Assembly (NCBI GenBank): GCA_964413535.1
Contig: CAYPTB010000062.1
Location: 1-64,000 of the forward strand
Origin: CAYPTB01 sp964413535
GTDB taxonomy: Bacteria > Planctomycetota > UBA1135 > GCA-002686595
Direction: 5' to 3'
Length of the DNA: 64,000 nt
The notes under the pieces were generated by a model. The model was not told the DNA's origin. It searched no databases and saw only the letters and a list, made by a program, of their open reading frames with translations. The position numbers were made by a program, and so were the translations under genes. Positions 25,357 to 34,277 of this stretch are shown piece after piece (positions within the stretch are counted from its first letter, which is position 1; each line of letters begins with the position of its first letter).

Positions 25357-26526
25357 ATGAGCCGAACGAACCCGTGGATCGCGTCCTTGCTCGTCCTCTG
25401 CGCCTGCTCCCAAGAGGCCGACCCCCCCGCCGCCTCCGCGGGGAGCGCCGCGACCGCCGAGGCCACGCCGGCGCCGGTGCGCGACTCTTGGTTCGAGTTC
25501 GACACGAACACCCACGACTTCGGCGACGTCTACGCCTCGGCGAAGCGCGAGACGACCTTCGCGCTCGTCGCCGCCGGCACGGAGGATCTGATCGTGGGCG
25601 AGGTCCAGCGCAGTTGCGGGTGCACGGAGGGCCAGCTCTTCGTGCTCGCCGAGGGGGGCGCGCGCTCGCCCTTCGAGCCCGGCAAGGCGTACGCCCCCGG
25701 CACGCGCTTCGAGCTCGACGCCTCGCTGAACACGCGCGGTCGCCAGGGCGAGCAGCTCCAACGCGTCCACCTGCGCATCGAGGGCCGTCCCGAGCCGCAG
25801 AGCTTCGAGCTCCACGCGTTCATCGTGACCTTCCTCGAGTTCGATCCGTTCGAGATCGTCGGTGCGACCACGCTCGAGGGCGCACGCGGTGAGTTCGTCG
25901 TGAAGAGCCGCGGCGGCGAACACTTCGTGCTCGACGCGCTCCGCGAGGTGCTCCCGGAAGAGCTCGACCTCGTGTTCACCCCCATCGAACCCGACGCGGG
26001 GGGCCGCTCCGACCGCTGGACGCTGGCCTTCACCATCGCCCCGGGAGTCCCGAAGGGTCCCTACAAGAGCAAGGTGATCCTCAAGACCGACGTCGTGAAC
26101 ACGGAGGCCGAGCCGCTCCCCGACGGATCCGAGCTCGTCCACATGGGCGAGCTCTGGGTCCGCACGGAGTTCCTGGGCGTGTTCGACATCCGCCCCGAGC
26201 GGCTCTCCTTCGGCCGGCTGGCGCCGGGCCAGGGCGTCACGAAGAAGGTCGTCGTCCGCAGCCGCGACGCAGCCTTCGACATGCAGGACGTCGAGGTGGC
26301 GGTGTTCGAGAAGAACGGCCAGGGCTTCCACGCCCACCAGGACGCCTTCCAGGTGAAGGCCGAGCCCATCGACCCCGGCAAGGCCTGGGAGGTCGAGATC
26401 AAGGTCGCCGACTTCCCCGTCGCGGGGAACTTCGACGGCATCCTCGGCATCCGCACGAACCACCGCTTCGAGCCCGAGATCGCGATCCAGTTCATCGGCA
26501 CGGCGCCCGAGACCGCGGCCAACTGA
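25357..26526 (+). CDS. DUF1573-like lipoprotein
   Basis: 389 residues from ATG 25357. The lipobox is LCAC after a short hydrophobic stretch (NPWIASLLVLCAC). The mature part begins with FEFDTNTHDFGDVYASAKRE and QRSCGCTEGQL, which is the DUF1573 pattern (HDFG followed by a short Cys-x-Cys motif). It then continues with two or more beta-sandwich segments, including a second LSFGRLAPGQGVTKKVVV repeat. Such proteins are common in the Planctomycetota and Bacteroidota envelope; their function is not established. A longer frame from 25294 would place the lipobox too far inside. Confidence 0.8.
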   Translation: MSRTNPWIASLLVLCACSQEADPPAASAGSAATAEATPAPVRDSWFEFDTNTHDFGDVYASAKRETTFALVAAGTEDLIVGEVQRSCGCTEGQLFVLAEGGARSPFEPGKAYAPGTRFELDASLNTRGRQGEQLQRVHLRIEGRPEPQSFELHAFIVTFLEFDPFEIVGATTLEGARGEFVVKSRGGEHFVLDALREVLPEELDLVFTPIEPDAGGRSDRWTLAFTIAPGVPKGPYKSKVILKTDVVNTEAEPLPDGSELVHMGELWVRTEFLGVFDIRPERLSFGRLAPGQGVTKKVVVRSRDAAFDMQDVEVAVFEKNGQGFHAHQDAFQVKAEPIDPGKAWEVEIKVADFPVAGNFDGILGIRTNHRFEPEIAIQFIGTAPETAAN

Positions 26527-26599
26527 CCGGCCGCGACGAGCACCGGGCGATCTTTTGGCGCGCGCGAAGGCTCCGCGCGGACGGAGGGGCTCCGGTCCT

Positions 26600-26605
26600 T
26601 AGACT
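26600..26605 (+). promoter_or_regulatory. Possible -10 element (TAGACT)
   Basis: TAGACT followed by GGGCGG lies 31 nt before the start codon of the 2-oxoglutarate dehydrogenase gene and matches the hexamer before nuoA. Confidence 0.35.
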
Positions 26606-26635
26606 GGGCGGCCCGTTTCCGGCGGAGACCTCCCC

Positions 26636-29600
26636 ATGGCGATCGATTTCGAAGCCGAGTTCGGCGTCAACGCCGGCTACGTCGAGTTGCTCTTCGAGCG
26701 CTGGCGCCAGGATCCGGCCGGCGTCGACGGCGAGTGGCGCACCGTCTTCGAGCGCCTCGATCCCGAAACCGCGGCCGCCGGCCGACAGAAGGTCGAGCCG
26801 CGCGCTCCGAGCGCCACGGCGACGCTCGAGCCGCCCGCCCGCTCGCCGCGCGCGAAGGAGGACGACGGCGCGCCGGACGGCCCCGCCGACGACGACGACT
26901 ACGTCTACGAGCGCCTGATCGGCGTGAGCGCGCGCATCGCCGCCAACATGACGGCGAGCCTAGCGCTCCCCACGGCGACGTCCGTCCGGACCCTGCCGAT
27001 GAAAGTGCTGGACGAGAACCGCCGCATCCTGAACGACCACATGCGCGTGCGCGCGCTGGGCAAGGCCTCGTACACGCACGTCGTCGCGTTCGCGCTCGTG
27101 CGGGCGCTCGCGGAGATGCCGAACCTCCAGAGCGCGTGCGTGGAGCAGGACGGCCGGCTCCACCGGCGCACGCCGAAGCACGTCAACCTCGGCCTCGCGA
27201 TCGACGTCCCCGGGAAGGACGGCGGCGCCAGGACGCTCCTCGTGCCGAACATTCCGCGCGCCGAGGAGCTCGACTTCGGGCGCTTCCGCGCGGCCTACGA
27301 AGACGTCGTGGGGCGCGCGCGCGACGGCGCGCTCACGGCCGCGGACTTCCAGGGCACGACCGTCACGCTCACGAACCCGGGCGGCTTCGGCACCGAGCTC
27401 TCGGTGCCGCGCCTCATGCAGGGTCAGGGCCTGATCGTCGCGACCGGCTCGATCGGCGTGCGGCCCGAAGCGCGCCACATGGCGGCGGGCACGCTGGCGG
27501 AGCTCGCGATCGGCCCGGTCATGACCGTGACCTCCACCTACGATCATCGCGTCGTGCAGGGCGCCGAATCGGCGCTCCTCCTCGCGCGGCTCGAAGAGCT
27601 GCTCGAGGGCGCCGATCGCTTCTACGAGTCGATCTTCGGCGCCATGCGCGTCCCGTGGGCGCCGTGGAAGCCCGCCGTGGACGTGGGTTCGATCGCGCGC
27701 CGCGGCGCCGACGACCTCGAGGCACGCGTGTCGCAGCTCGTGAACGCCTACCGCGTGCGCGGCTGCCAGCTCGCCGACCTCGATCCCCTCGAGTACAAGC
27801 CGGACCCCCTGCCGTCCCTCGACCCGGGCTTCTACGGCTTCACGCTGTGGGACCTCGACCGCGAGTTCCTGACGGGCGGCATGGGCGGGAAGCCCAAGCT
27901 CACGCTGCGCGAGATCCTCGCCGTCCTGCGCGAGGCGTACTGCCGCCGCTGGACGATCGAGTACATGCACATCACGCCGCGCATCCCGAAGTTCTGGTTG
28001 CGCGACCGCATGGAGGAGAAGCGCCACGCCGACCAGTTCGACCACGAGCACCGCGTGCGCATCCTGACGCGGCTCTACCAGGCCGAGAACTTCGAGCGCT
28101 TCCTGCACACGCGCTACGTCGGCAACAAGCGCTTCTCGCTCGAGGGCGCCGACGTGCTCATCCCCGCCCTGGCCGAGCTGCTCGACCGCGCCGGCGAGCA
28201 CGGCGTGGAGCAGGTCGTGATCGGGATGGCGCACCGCGGGCGGCTCAACGTGCTCGCGAACATCCTCGGCAAGTCCTACGGCCGGGTCTTCCGCGAGTTC
28301 CAGGGCGTCGTCCTGCCGCTCTCCTCCGAGGGCTCGGGCGACGTCAAGTACCACCTCGGCCAGCGCGGCACCTTCCGCACCGCCGGGGGGCGCGACATCG
28401 AGGTCGTGCTCTCCGCCAACCCGAGCCACCTCGAGGCCGTCGACCCGGTCGTGTGCGGCATGGTGCGCGGCTACCAGGACGAGCTCGAGGACTCCGCGCG
28501 CAAGCGCGTGCTCGGCGTCCTGATCCACGGCGACGCCGCCTTCTCGGGCCAGGGCGTCGTCGCGGAGACCCTGAACATGAGCGCGCTGCGCGCCTACGCG
28601 AGCGGCGGCACCGTGCACCTGGTCGTCAACAACCAGATCGGCTTCACGACCGGCCCGATCGACCTGCGCTCGACCTACTACTGCACCGACGTCGCGAAGA
28701 GCATCCAGGCGCCGATCCTGCACGCGAACGGCGACTACCCCGAGTCCGTCATGCGCGCCGTGCACGTCGCCGCGGACTACCACGAGGAGTTCGGCAAGGA
28801 CGTCGTCATCGACATCGTCTGCTACCGCCGCTGGGGCCACAACGAGGGCGACGAGCCGGCCTACACGCAGCCCGTGCTCTACGCCAAGATCCGCGAGCAC
28901 CCGACGGTGCGCGAGCACTACGTCGGGCTGCTCCTGCGGCGCGGCGACGTCGAGCGCGCGGAGGCCGAGGCCATCGGCCAGCGCTTCGACGAGGAGCTGC
29001 GCGCCGCGCTCGAGACCGTGCAGGCGGAGCCGCCGCGCGAGCTCGAGCTCGCGGAGCTCGTCGACCTCGCCGACGACGACCCCGACGACTGGTGCGACGC
29101 GAGCTCGCCCGACACCGGCGTGCCGCCCGAGCGCCTGATCGAGATCGTCGACCGCACGAACAAGATGCCCGACGGCCACGTCACGCACCCGAACCTCCTG
29201 CGCCAGCTTCGCCGCCGCGAGCGCATGGTGCGCGGCGAGACCGAGCTCGACTGGGGCTGCGCGGAGGTCGCGGCCTTCGGCTCGCTGCTCGAGGACGACG
29301 TCTCCGTGCGCCTCGCCGGCCAGGACTCGCGCCGCGGGACCTTCAGCCACCGCCACTCGGTGATCCGCGACCAGAAGACCGACGCCGACTGGATCCCCCT
29401 CGCCGCCCTCGCGCCAAAGGGCACGACCTTCGAGTCCTGGGACTCGCTGCTCTCCGAGGAAGCCGCGCTCGGCTACGAGTACGGCTACGCCCTCGCGCGC
29501 CCCGCGTCGCTCGTGCTGTGGGAGGCGCAATTCGGCGACTTCGTGAACGGCGCGCAGATCCCGATCGACCAGTTCCTCGTCTCCGGCGAGGCCAAGTGGA

Positions 29601-30355
29601 AGCAGACGAGCGGCGTCGTGCTGCTCCTCCCCCACGGCTTCGACGGCCAGGGCCCCGAGCACTCGAGCGCGCGCCCCGAGCGCTTCCTCGCCGCCTGCTC
29701 GGGCGGCAACCTCGCCGTCGCGAACTGCACGACCTCCGCGCAGTACTTCCACCTCCTGCGCCGCCAGGGCCTCGCCGCCGAGAAGCGCCCGCTCGTCGTC
29801 CTCACCCCGAAGAGCCTCCTGCGCGACAAGCGCGCCGCGAGCCCGATCGAGCACTTCACAGAGGGCCGCTTCCACGAGCTCCTCGTCGACCCGCCGCCGT
29901 CAGGCCGCGCGCCGGAACGCGTGATCCTGTGCAGCGGCAAGGTCTACTACGACCTCGCGGAGCATCGCGACGGCAAGTCGGGCGTGCGCGACGGCGACGA
30001 CGGCGCGCACGGTGCGGCGGACCGCGAACCCGACGACGCGCGACGACCCTCAGAGCACGACCTCGAGCGCCGCGCCAACGTCGCGCTCCTGCGCCTCGAG
30101 CAGCTCTACCCCTTCCCGCGCAAGGCGCTCCAGGACGCCCTCGAGTCCCTCGGCGCCGACACCAAGCTCGTCTGGTGCCAAGAGGAACCGCGCAACATGG
30201 GCGCTTGGTCCTTCGTCCTCCAACGCATGCTCGACCAGGGCCGCACGATCGAGTACGCCGGCCGCCCCGACTCCGCGAGCCCCGCCACAGGCTCCTACCA
30301 CCGCCACGTCGCCGAGCAATCCCACCTCGTCCGCCGCGCCTTCGGCGAGGCTTGA
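26636..30355 (+). CDS. Fused 2-oxoglutarate dehydrogenase E1 / succinyltransferase E2 (OdhA/Kgd type)
   Basis: 1239 residues. The N-terminal ~45 residues match the E1o start (GVNAGYVELLFERWRQDP). A Pro/Ala/Asp-rich linker follows, then an E2 acyltransferase catalytic domain (~85-340) ending in TSTYDHRVVQGAES with the catalytic His (H304). There is no lipoyl domain. From ~390 to the end is a full thiamin-diphosphate E1 (FYGFTLWDLDREF, IGMAHRGRLNVLANILGK, HGDAAFSGQGVVAETLN, NNQIGFTTGP, and C-terminal EEPRNMGAWSFV). This is the domain order of mycobacterial Kgd and corynebacterial OdhA. It oxidises 2-oxoglutarate in the TCA cycle and needs a lipoyl partner encoded elsewhere. A charged insert sits near residue 1120. 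Confidence 0.93.
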   Translation: MAIDFEAEFGVNAGYVELLFERWRQDPAGVDGEWRTVFERLDPETAAAGRQKVEPRAPSATATLEPPARSPRAKEDDGAPDGPADDDDYVYERLIGVSARIAANMTASLALPTATSVRTLPMKVLDENRRILNDHMRVRALGKASYTHVVAFALVRALAEMPNLQSACVEQDGRLHRRTPKHVNLGLAIDVPGKDGGARTLLVPNIPRAEELDFGRFRAAYEDVVGRARDGALTAADFQGTTVTLTNPGGFGTELSVPRLMQGQGLIVATGSIGVRPEARHMAAGTLAELAIGPVMTVTSTYDHRVVQGAESALLLARLEELLEGADRFYESIFGAMRVPWAPWKPAVDVGSIARRGADDLEARVSQLVNAYRVRGCQLADLDPLEYKPDPLPSLDPGFYGFTLWDLDREFLTGGMGGKPKLTLREILAVLREAYCRRWTIEYMHITPRIPKFWLRDRMEEKRHADQFDHEHRVRILTRLYQAENFERFLHTRYVGNKRFSLEGADVLIPALAELLDRAGEHGVEQVVIGMAHRGRLNVLANILGKSYGRVFREFQGVVLPLSSEGSGDVKYHLGQRGTFRTAGGRDIEVVLSANPSHLEAVDPVVCGMVRGYQDELEDSARKRVLGVLIHGDAAFSGQGVVAETLNMSALRAYASGGTVHLVVNNQIGFTTGPIDLRSTYYCTDVAKSIQAPILHANGDYPESVMRAVHVAADYHEEFGKDVVIDIVCYRRWGHNEGDEPAYTQPVLYAKIREHPTVREHYVGLLLRRGDVERAEAEAIGQRFDEELRAALETVQAEPPRELELAELVDLADDDPDDWCDASSPDTGVPPERLIEIVDRTNKMPDGHVTHPNLLRQLRRRERMVRGETELDWGCAEVAAFGSLLEDDVSVRLAGQDSRRGTFSHRHSVIRDQKTDADWIPLAALAPKGTTFESWDSLLSEEAALGYEYGYALARPASLVLWEAQFGDFVNGAQIPIDQFLVSGEAKWKQTSGVVLLLPHGFDGQGPEHSSARPERFLAACSGGNLAVANCTTSAQYFHLLRRQGLAAEKRPLVVLTPKSLLRDKRAASPIEHFTEGRFHELLVDPPPSGRAPERVILCSGKVYYDLAEHRDGKSGVRDGDDGAHGAADREPDDARRPSEHDLERRANVALLRLEQLYPFPRKALQDALESLGADTKLVWCQEEPRNMGAWSFVLQRMLDQGRTIEYAGRPDSASPATGSYHRHVAEQSHLVRRAFGEA

Positions 30356-30362
30356 CGAGATA

Positions 30363-30375
30363 GCCGCTCAGCGGC
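30363..30375 (+). terminator. Short hairpin after the 2-oxoglutarate dehydrogenase gene
   Basis: GCCGC-TCA-GCGGC begins 8 nt after the stop codon, in a GC-rich stretch without a T-run. It is a weak terminator candidate. Confidence 0.3.
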
Positions 30376-30553
30376 GCGCCCGCTGCGCGGCTGGTTGGTT
30401 AGTTGGACGCTTCGCCGATCAAGCCGCGGCCAAAGGTGCCAAGTCCGCGGGGACGACCGGGTTCGGGGATCGACGGGCAGACGTCCCAAACCTGGGAACT
30501 CCCCCCGACAACAGCCCTTAGGAATGCCTTGACTCACACGTGAGCTATTGGGA

Positions 30554-31231
30554 ATGTCAGGCGTGGGTTCTCAGCCCTCCTTGTCTGATACTCCGCTGGT
30601 CCATTTAGTCTCCAACGATATTAGTGACCACACATCCATAGGAGAGGTTCTCACTCACTCCGGCTACGAGGTCGTGGTCTATTTCGATCCCGAAGAGTTC
30701 CTCAGCACCTTCTGCCCCCGCGATCCGCAGTGCTTTGTCTTGGACATGCTTCTCCCGCGCATGAGTGGGCTCGAACTTCAACACCGCCTGCTCGCGCAGC
30801 ATCCGGGATCATCCGTCGTGCTCATGAACGTGAATCCCAGCGCCCGGACGGTCGTACATGCCTTCCGCCAGGGGGCCGCGGACTTCCTAGAGAAGCCTTG
30901 GCGATCCGAAGAGTTGCTCGATTGCATCGGGCGTGCGATCAAGAGAGATCGAGCTTCCGGTCTACAGCACACCGAACGCTCGAACGCGCTCGACCAACTA
31001 GGTGGGCTCACGGCGCGCGAACGTGAAGTTCTTGCCTTGATCGTCGAAGGAAAGTCGAGCAGAGATGTCGCACAAGTTGTGGGCATCTCCAAGAGAACGG
31101 TTGACTCTCATCGCGCTTCACTCATGCGCAAACTCGGAGCCCACTCCGTTGTAGACCTTGTGCGGATCGCATTGTTGGCGGCTGGAGCTTCAGTGGAACT
31201 CATTCGCTGGGCGGGACGATACCGCCCATAG
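30554..31231 (+). CDS. FixJ/LuxR-type response regulator with atypical receiver
   Basis: 225 residues from ATG 30554. An N-terminal receiver domain (1-~130) retains the phosphoacceptor D64 (CFVLDMLLPRMSG) and the lysine K114 (LEKPW). The acidic pair near the start is replaced (LVSNDIS where FixJ has V-DD), and the conserved Thr is N92 (VLMNVNPS). A linker leads to a LuxR helix-turn-helix (~150-210: LTAREREVLALIVEGKSSRD, ISKRTVDSHRASLMRKLG). It probably binds DNA as a dimer, perhaps with weak or no phosphorylation. No sensor kinase lies beside it. Codon use is visibly less GC-rich than in neighbouring genes. Confidence 0.85.
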   Translation: MSGVGSQPSLSDTPLVHLVSNDISDHTSIGEVLTHSGYEVVVYFDPEEFLSTFCPRDPQCFVLDMLLPRMSGLELQHRLLAQHPGSSVVLMNVNPSARTVVHAFRQGAADFLEKPWRSEELLDCIGRAIKRDRASGLQHTERSNALDQLGGLTAREREVLALIVEGKSSRDVAQVVGISKRTVDSHRASLMRKLGAHSVVDLVRIALLAAGASVELIRWAGRYRP

Positions 31232-31826
31232 TCTGCCTCTTTCGTGCGAGTGCTTGCCGCGCGGGGGACGACGCGACGCCTCGAGTACCTGCCGTTGCCC
31301 GTGGAAGAAGTCATCCGGGGCCATGAACCCGTCCTCCACTCCAGTGCGGCACCCGAGAGCCTCGGAGAATTCACCCATATTCGCCTGCGCTCCCAGGCAC
31401 CACACCGAAGCGGATGCCGGGCACCTGGCATCCGGAGCACTGCGCGCGGTGCACGGCACGCTGATGGAGCCACCAGAATACCACTTATGCGTTCGGCGCC
31501 AATGGAGGCCATCGCATACCACTTATTCGCTCCGATGACTTGCTTCGCCTCTCAGCACCCCATGCAGTTCGGTCAACGCGTGATGCAACACATGCTGCCA
31601 TTTTGCAAGACATACTCCGCACAAGTACCTACATCGCAAGTGAATGTGTATTCCAGGATCTCTCGAAGCCCACAAAACATTCGCGTAATGGTACTTGATT
31701 ATATTTCTTGCACTACACGACTCTGCTGATGGTAGCAAATGGATAAGCCACTATTATCGCTAGAGCATATCGATTTATATGCGCTCAAGACATCGAAATT
31801 TCACTACCAGATCGAAGGCTCCTAAT
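31232..31826. other. Gene-free, comparatively AT-rich stretch
   Basis: About 595 bases between the response regulator and the ice-binding protein. No open frame here has convincing codon structure. The part from about 31550 to 31820 is the most AT-rich DNA in the window. I see no tRNA, terminal inverted repeats or transposase remnant. Confidence 0.55.
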
Positions 31827-32924
31827 ATGCACGCAACATCTGCCCTCGCTCGCGCTGGCGTGGCGTTCGTCATACTTTCTTCAGGGCTGTCGCTAATAGC
31901 TTCAGCCCAGGTCACCCTTGGAACGGCGGAGGGCTTCGCTGTTCTGGGAGCCTCGACAGTAACCAACACCGGGCCCACTGTCGTCATGGGAGACCTCGGC
32001 CTCAGCCCAGGAACCTCCGTGACCGGCTTCCCACCGGGGCTCGTCATTGGAACGAGCCACGTCACAGATGCGGTTGCCCTCCAGGCTCAAAGTGACGCCA
32101 ATACCGCGTACAACGCTTTGGCCGGCATGGCGTGCAACTTCGATTTGACCGGTCAAGACCTAGGTGGGCTCACGCTCGTTCCTGGCGTCTACTGTTTTTC
32201 GTCGTCGGCTCAGCTGACGGGAGCGCTCACGCTAGATGCCTTGGGCGACCCTGATGCGGTATTCGCCTTCCAGATCGGAAGCACCCTAACGACCGCCAGC
32301 AACGCATCGGTCACCATGATCAATGGTGGCAGCGCTTGCAACGTGTTCTGGCAGGTGGGTAGTTCCGCGACGCTGGGTACGGCCACGGTGTTCGTGGGGA
32401 ACGTGCTTGCCTCCGCAAGCATCACCCTGACGACCAGCTCGAAGGTCACCGGGAGAGTCCTGGCGCTGACTGGCGCAGTCACCATGGATTCCAACCGCGT
32501 CACCCTCCCTCCATGCGCGTGCATAGTCTCCGCCTCCGTCATCGACCTCGGACCCGGTTGCGGTAACCCCGCAGCACCCGCGTTGACGATCACGCCGCCT
32601 GTAATCGGCCACACGCTGACCGTGACGGTCAATAGCGCGTTCCCTATGGCCATGGCGAAGGTCTTGCTGAGCCCCTGTGGATCAACGCCATTCTTCATTG
32701 CTGGAACATCGTGCCCGGTGTACCTCGATCCGGCGTCTTTCCTTGTCGTCTCCATGGGTATGACCGACGCGAACGGAACCTTCAGCTTCACGCACCCCGT
32801 GCCCTTGGACCCTGACCTCGTTGGCTTCTGCTTCGTTATTCAGGGCATCGTGTGGTCCACCACTGGGCCACTGGCGGGAGACAACCTCGCGAACGGCCTG
32901 CAAGTCACAGTCGGCTGCAAGTAG
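31827..32924 (+). CDS. DUF3494 ice-binding-type secreted protein
   Basis: 365 residues. ATG 31827 is preceded by GAAGG eight bases upstream and opens a signal peptide (ALARAGVAFVILSSGLSLIASAQ). Residues ~24-230 show the DUF3494 pattern: LGTAEGFAVLGASTVTNTGP, GDLGLSPGTSVTGFPPG, SDANTAYNALAGM, GVYCFSSSAQLTGALTLD, FAFQIGSTLTTAS and NVFWQVGSSATLG. This right-handed beta-helix family contains proteins that bind ice crystals and inhibit recrystallisation, although not every member is active. Residues ~240-365 form an extra Gly/Pro-rich domain, GPGCGNPAAP ... GLQVTVGC, similar to the tail of the metalloprotease at 38052. The gene lies in a lower-GC patch. Confidence 0.88.
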   Translation: MHATSALARAGVAFVILSSGLSLIASAQVTLGTAEGFAVLGASTVTNTGPTVVMGDLGLSPGTSVTGFPPGLVIGTSHVTDAVALQAQSDANTAYNALAGMACNFDLTGQDLGGLTLVPGVYCFSSSAQLTGALTLDALGDPDAVFAFQIGSTLTTASNASVTMINGGSACNVFWQVGSSATLGTATVFVGNVLASASITLTTSSKVTGRVLALTGAVTMDSNRVTLPPCACIVSASVIDLGPGCGNPAAPALTITPPVIGHTLTVTVNSAFPMAMAKVLLSPCGSTPFFIAGTSCPVYLDPASFLVVSMGMTDANGTFSFTHPVPLDPDLVGFCFVIQGIVWSTTGPLAGDNLANGLQVTVGCK

Positions 32925-32945
32925 AGCGCGCCCCTGCCACCGCAG

Positions 32946-33617
32946 TCAGGCCGCGGCTTCGGCGAACGGGACGTGGCGGGTGAAGGCGCCTGACGGGGCG
33001 TCGAGCTCGCCGCTCTCGATCGCTTTGGAGCGCTGCATGCCGGGGTCCTCGTCGAGGGCGAGGAGGTAGCGGTCGAGGTCGGGGACCTCCTGCGCGTAGT
33101 CGAAGAAGCGGCGGCCCCAGCGCGCCATGGCGGGCAGGTAGGCGTCGAGGACGGAGCGGCCGGAGTCGAGGATGTACTCGCGGCCATCGAGCTCGCGGTC
33201 GACGAAGCGGAGCTCCTCGAGCACGCGCTCCTTCGCGCGCGCGACGAGCGCGGGGTGCACGGCCTCGTCGGAGTGGAAGCGCGCGGCCTTGAAGATCGGG
33301 TAGTGCGCGACGTGGAAGCCGCTCGCGAGGTAGGAGAGCCAGAAGTGCAGGCGGTCGCGCTCGTCGGTGCCGACCTGCGGGGCGAGCTTCGCCGCGGGGT
33401 GGCGATCCGCGAGGTGGAGCAGGATCGCGGCGTTCTCCGTGAGCACGCGGTCGCCGATCCGCACGAGCGGCACGGCGCCGTGGGGATTGAGCGCGAGGAA
33501 CTCCGGGCGCTGGCGGTCCTCGCGGGAGACGCGGCACAGCTCGTAGGGCTCGCCGATCCACTCGAGGGCGACGATCTCGGCCAGGGAGCACGCGCCGGGC
33601 ATGTAGAAGAGCAGCAT
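32946..33617 (-). CDS. Glutathione S-transferase
   Basis: 223 residues. The thioredoxin-like N-terminal domain reads MLLFYMPGACSLAEIVALEW, with NPHGAVPLVRIGDRVLTENAAI carrying the cis-Pro and the Glu/Asn that contact glutathione. The helical C-terminal domain includes DAYLPAMARWGRRF. It conjugates or reduces electrophiles with glutathione in the cytoplasm. The neighbouring gene on the same strand is glyoxalase I, also glutathione-dependent, 87 nt upstream. It converges with the ice-binding protein gene with only 21 nt between. Confidence 0.92.
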   Translation of the reverse strand: MLLFYMPGACSLAEIVALEWIGEPYELCRVSREDRQRPEFLALNPHGAVPLVRIGDRVLTENAAILLHLADRHPAAKLAPQVGTDERDRLHFWLSYLASGFHVAHYPIFKAARFHSDEAVHPALVARAKERVLEELRFVDRELDGREYILDSGRSVLDAYLPAMARWGRRFFDYAQEVPDLDRYLLALDEDPGMQRSKAIESGELDAPSGAFTRHVPFAEAAA

Positions 33618-33704
33618 CGTTCGACCTCGGGAGGATGGGTGACTTCGGGAGGGTTCGTGTCGGGAGGAATTCGTGTGGGGAGCCGCGACCGTCGAGCTGC
33701 GTCT

Positions 33705-34142
33705 TCAGCGCCGCGTGTCGGTCGTCTTCGCGCCGGGTGCCTTCGCGTCCGTGCTGCCACTCGCTCGCGCGTCCTCCGGCTTCGCCTGCAGGATCTCGAT
33801 GTCGTAGCCGTTCGGGTCCTTGACGAAGATGTAGCGCGACGATGCCGTGGGCTTGCTCGTGCGGTACCACCAGCCGCGCTGCTCGACGTCGGCGATGACC
33901 GCGTCGAGATCGTCGACCGTGAACGCGACGTGGCCGAACTGGTTGCCGAGCTCGTAGGTGCGGCCGTCGTGGTTGAAGGTGAGCTCGAGGGAGTAGCTCC
34001 CGTCGGCGTCGGTCAGGAACACGAGCGTCGCCTCGTCGCCGATCGTACGCCGGCGCACCTCGCGCAGGCCGAGGAACTCGGTGTAGAACGCGAGCGAGAC
34101 CTCGAGGTCGGCCACGCGGAGCATCGTGTGCGCGAGCTTCAT
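33705..34142 (-). CDS. gloA: Lactoylglutathione lyase (glyoxalase I)
   Basis: 145 residues starting at MKLAHTMLRVADLE. The four metal ligands of the family are in place: H5, the Glu in YSLELTFNHDG, the His in GHVAFTVDD and the Glu in YDIEILQ. It isomerises the hemithioacetal of methylglyoxal and glutathione to lactoylglutathione. The last ~20 residues are a low-complexity Ala/Thr/Lys/Asp tail. The upstream region contains the large inverted repeat at 34168-34277, so the leader of its transcript would hold a strong hairpin. Confidence 0.93.
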   Translation of the reverse strand: MKLAHTMLRVADLEVSLAFYTEFLGLREVRRRTIGDEATLVFLTDADGSYSLELTFNHDGRTYELGNQFGHVAFTVDDLDAVIADVEQRGWWYRTSKPTASSRYIFVKDPNGYDIEILQAKPEDARASGSTDAKAPGAKTTDTRR

Positions 34143-34167
34143 GGGCCGCTCGATCTTAGCGGAGTGC

Positions 34168-34277
34168 GGGTGAGTACGGTGCCCGTCCAGTTTTTCACAC
34201 TTCGGCGGCAGCCGCCCTCGCATCTGCAGCGCCGTTGCGCCGAAGTGTGAAAAACTGGACGGGCACCGTACTCACCC
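34168..34277. repeat. Perfect 40-bp inverted repeat (MITE/REP-like element)
   Basis: Bases 34168-34207 and 34238-34277 are perfect reverse complements, separated by 30 nt. The outer ends read GGGTGAGTACGG and the inner part contains GTTTTTCACACTTCGG. The arms are less GC-rich than the surroundings. The right end supplies the stop codon of the coiled-coil gene (34272-34274). No transposase lies in the window. The shape fits a non-autonomous mobile element or REP-type unit; it would also form a very stable RNA hairpin ahead of gloA. Confidence 0.85.

Noticed and set aside
30356..30553. Possible tRNA or small RNA in the gap after the 2-oxoglutarate dehydrogenase gene
   Set aside because: Only short hairpins are present; no cloverleaf, anticodon arm or CCA pattern was found.
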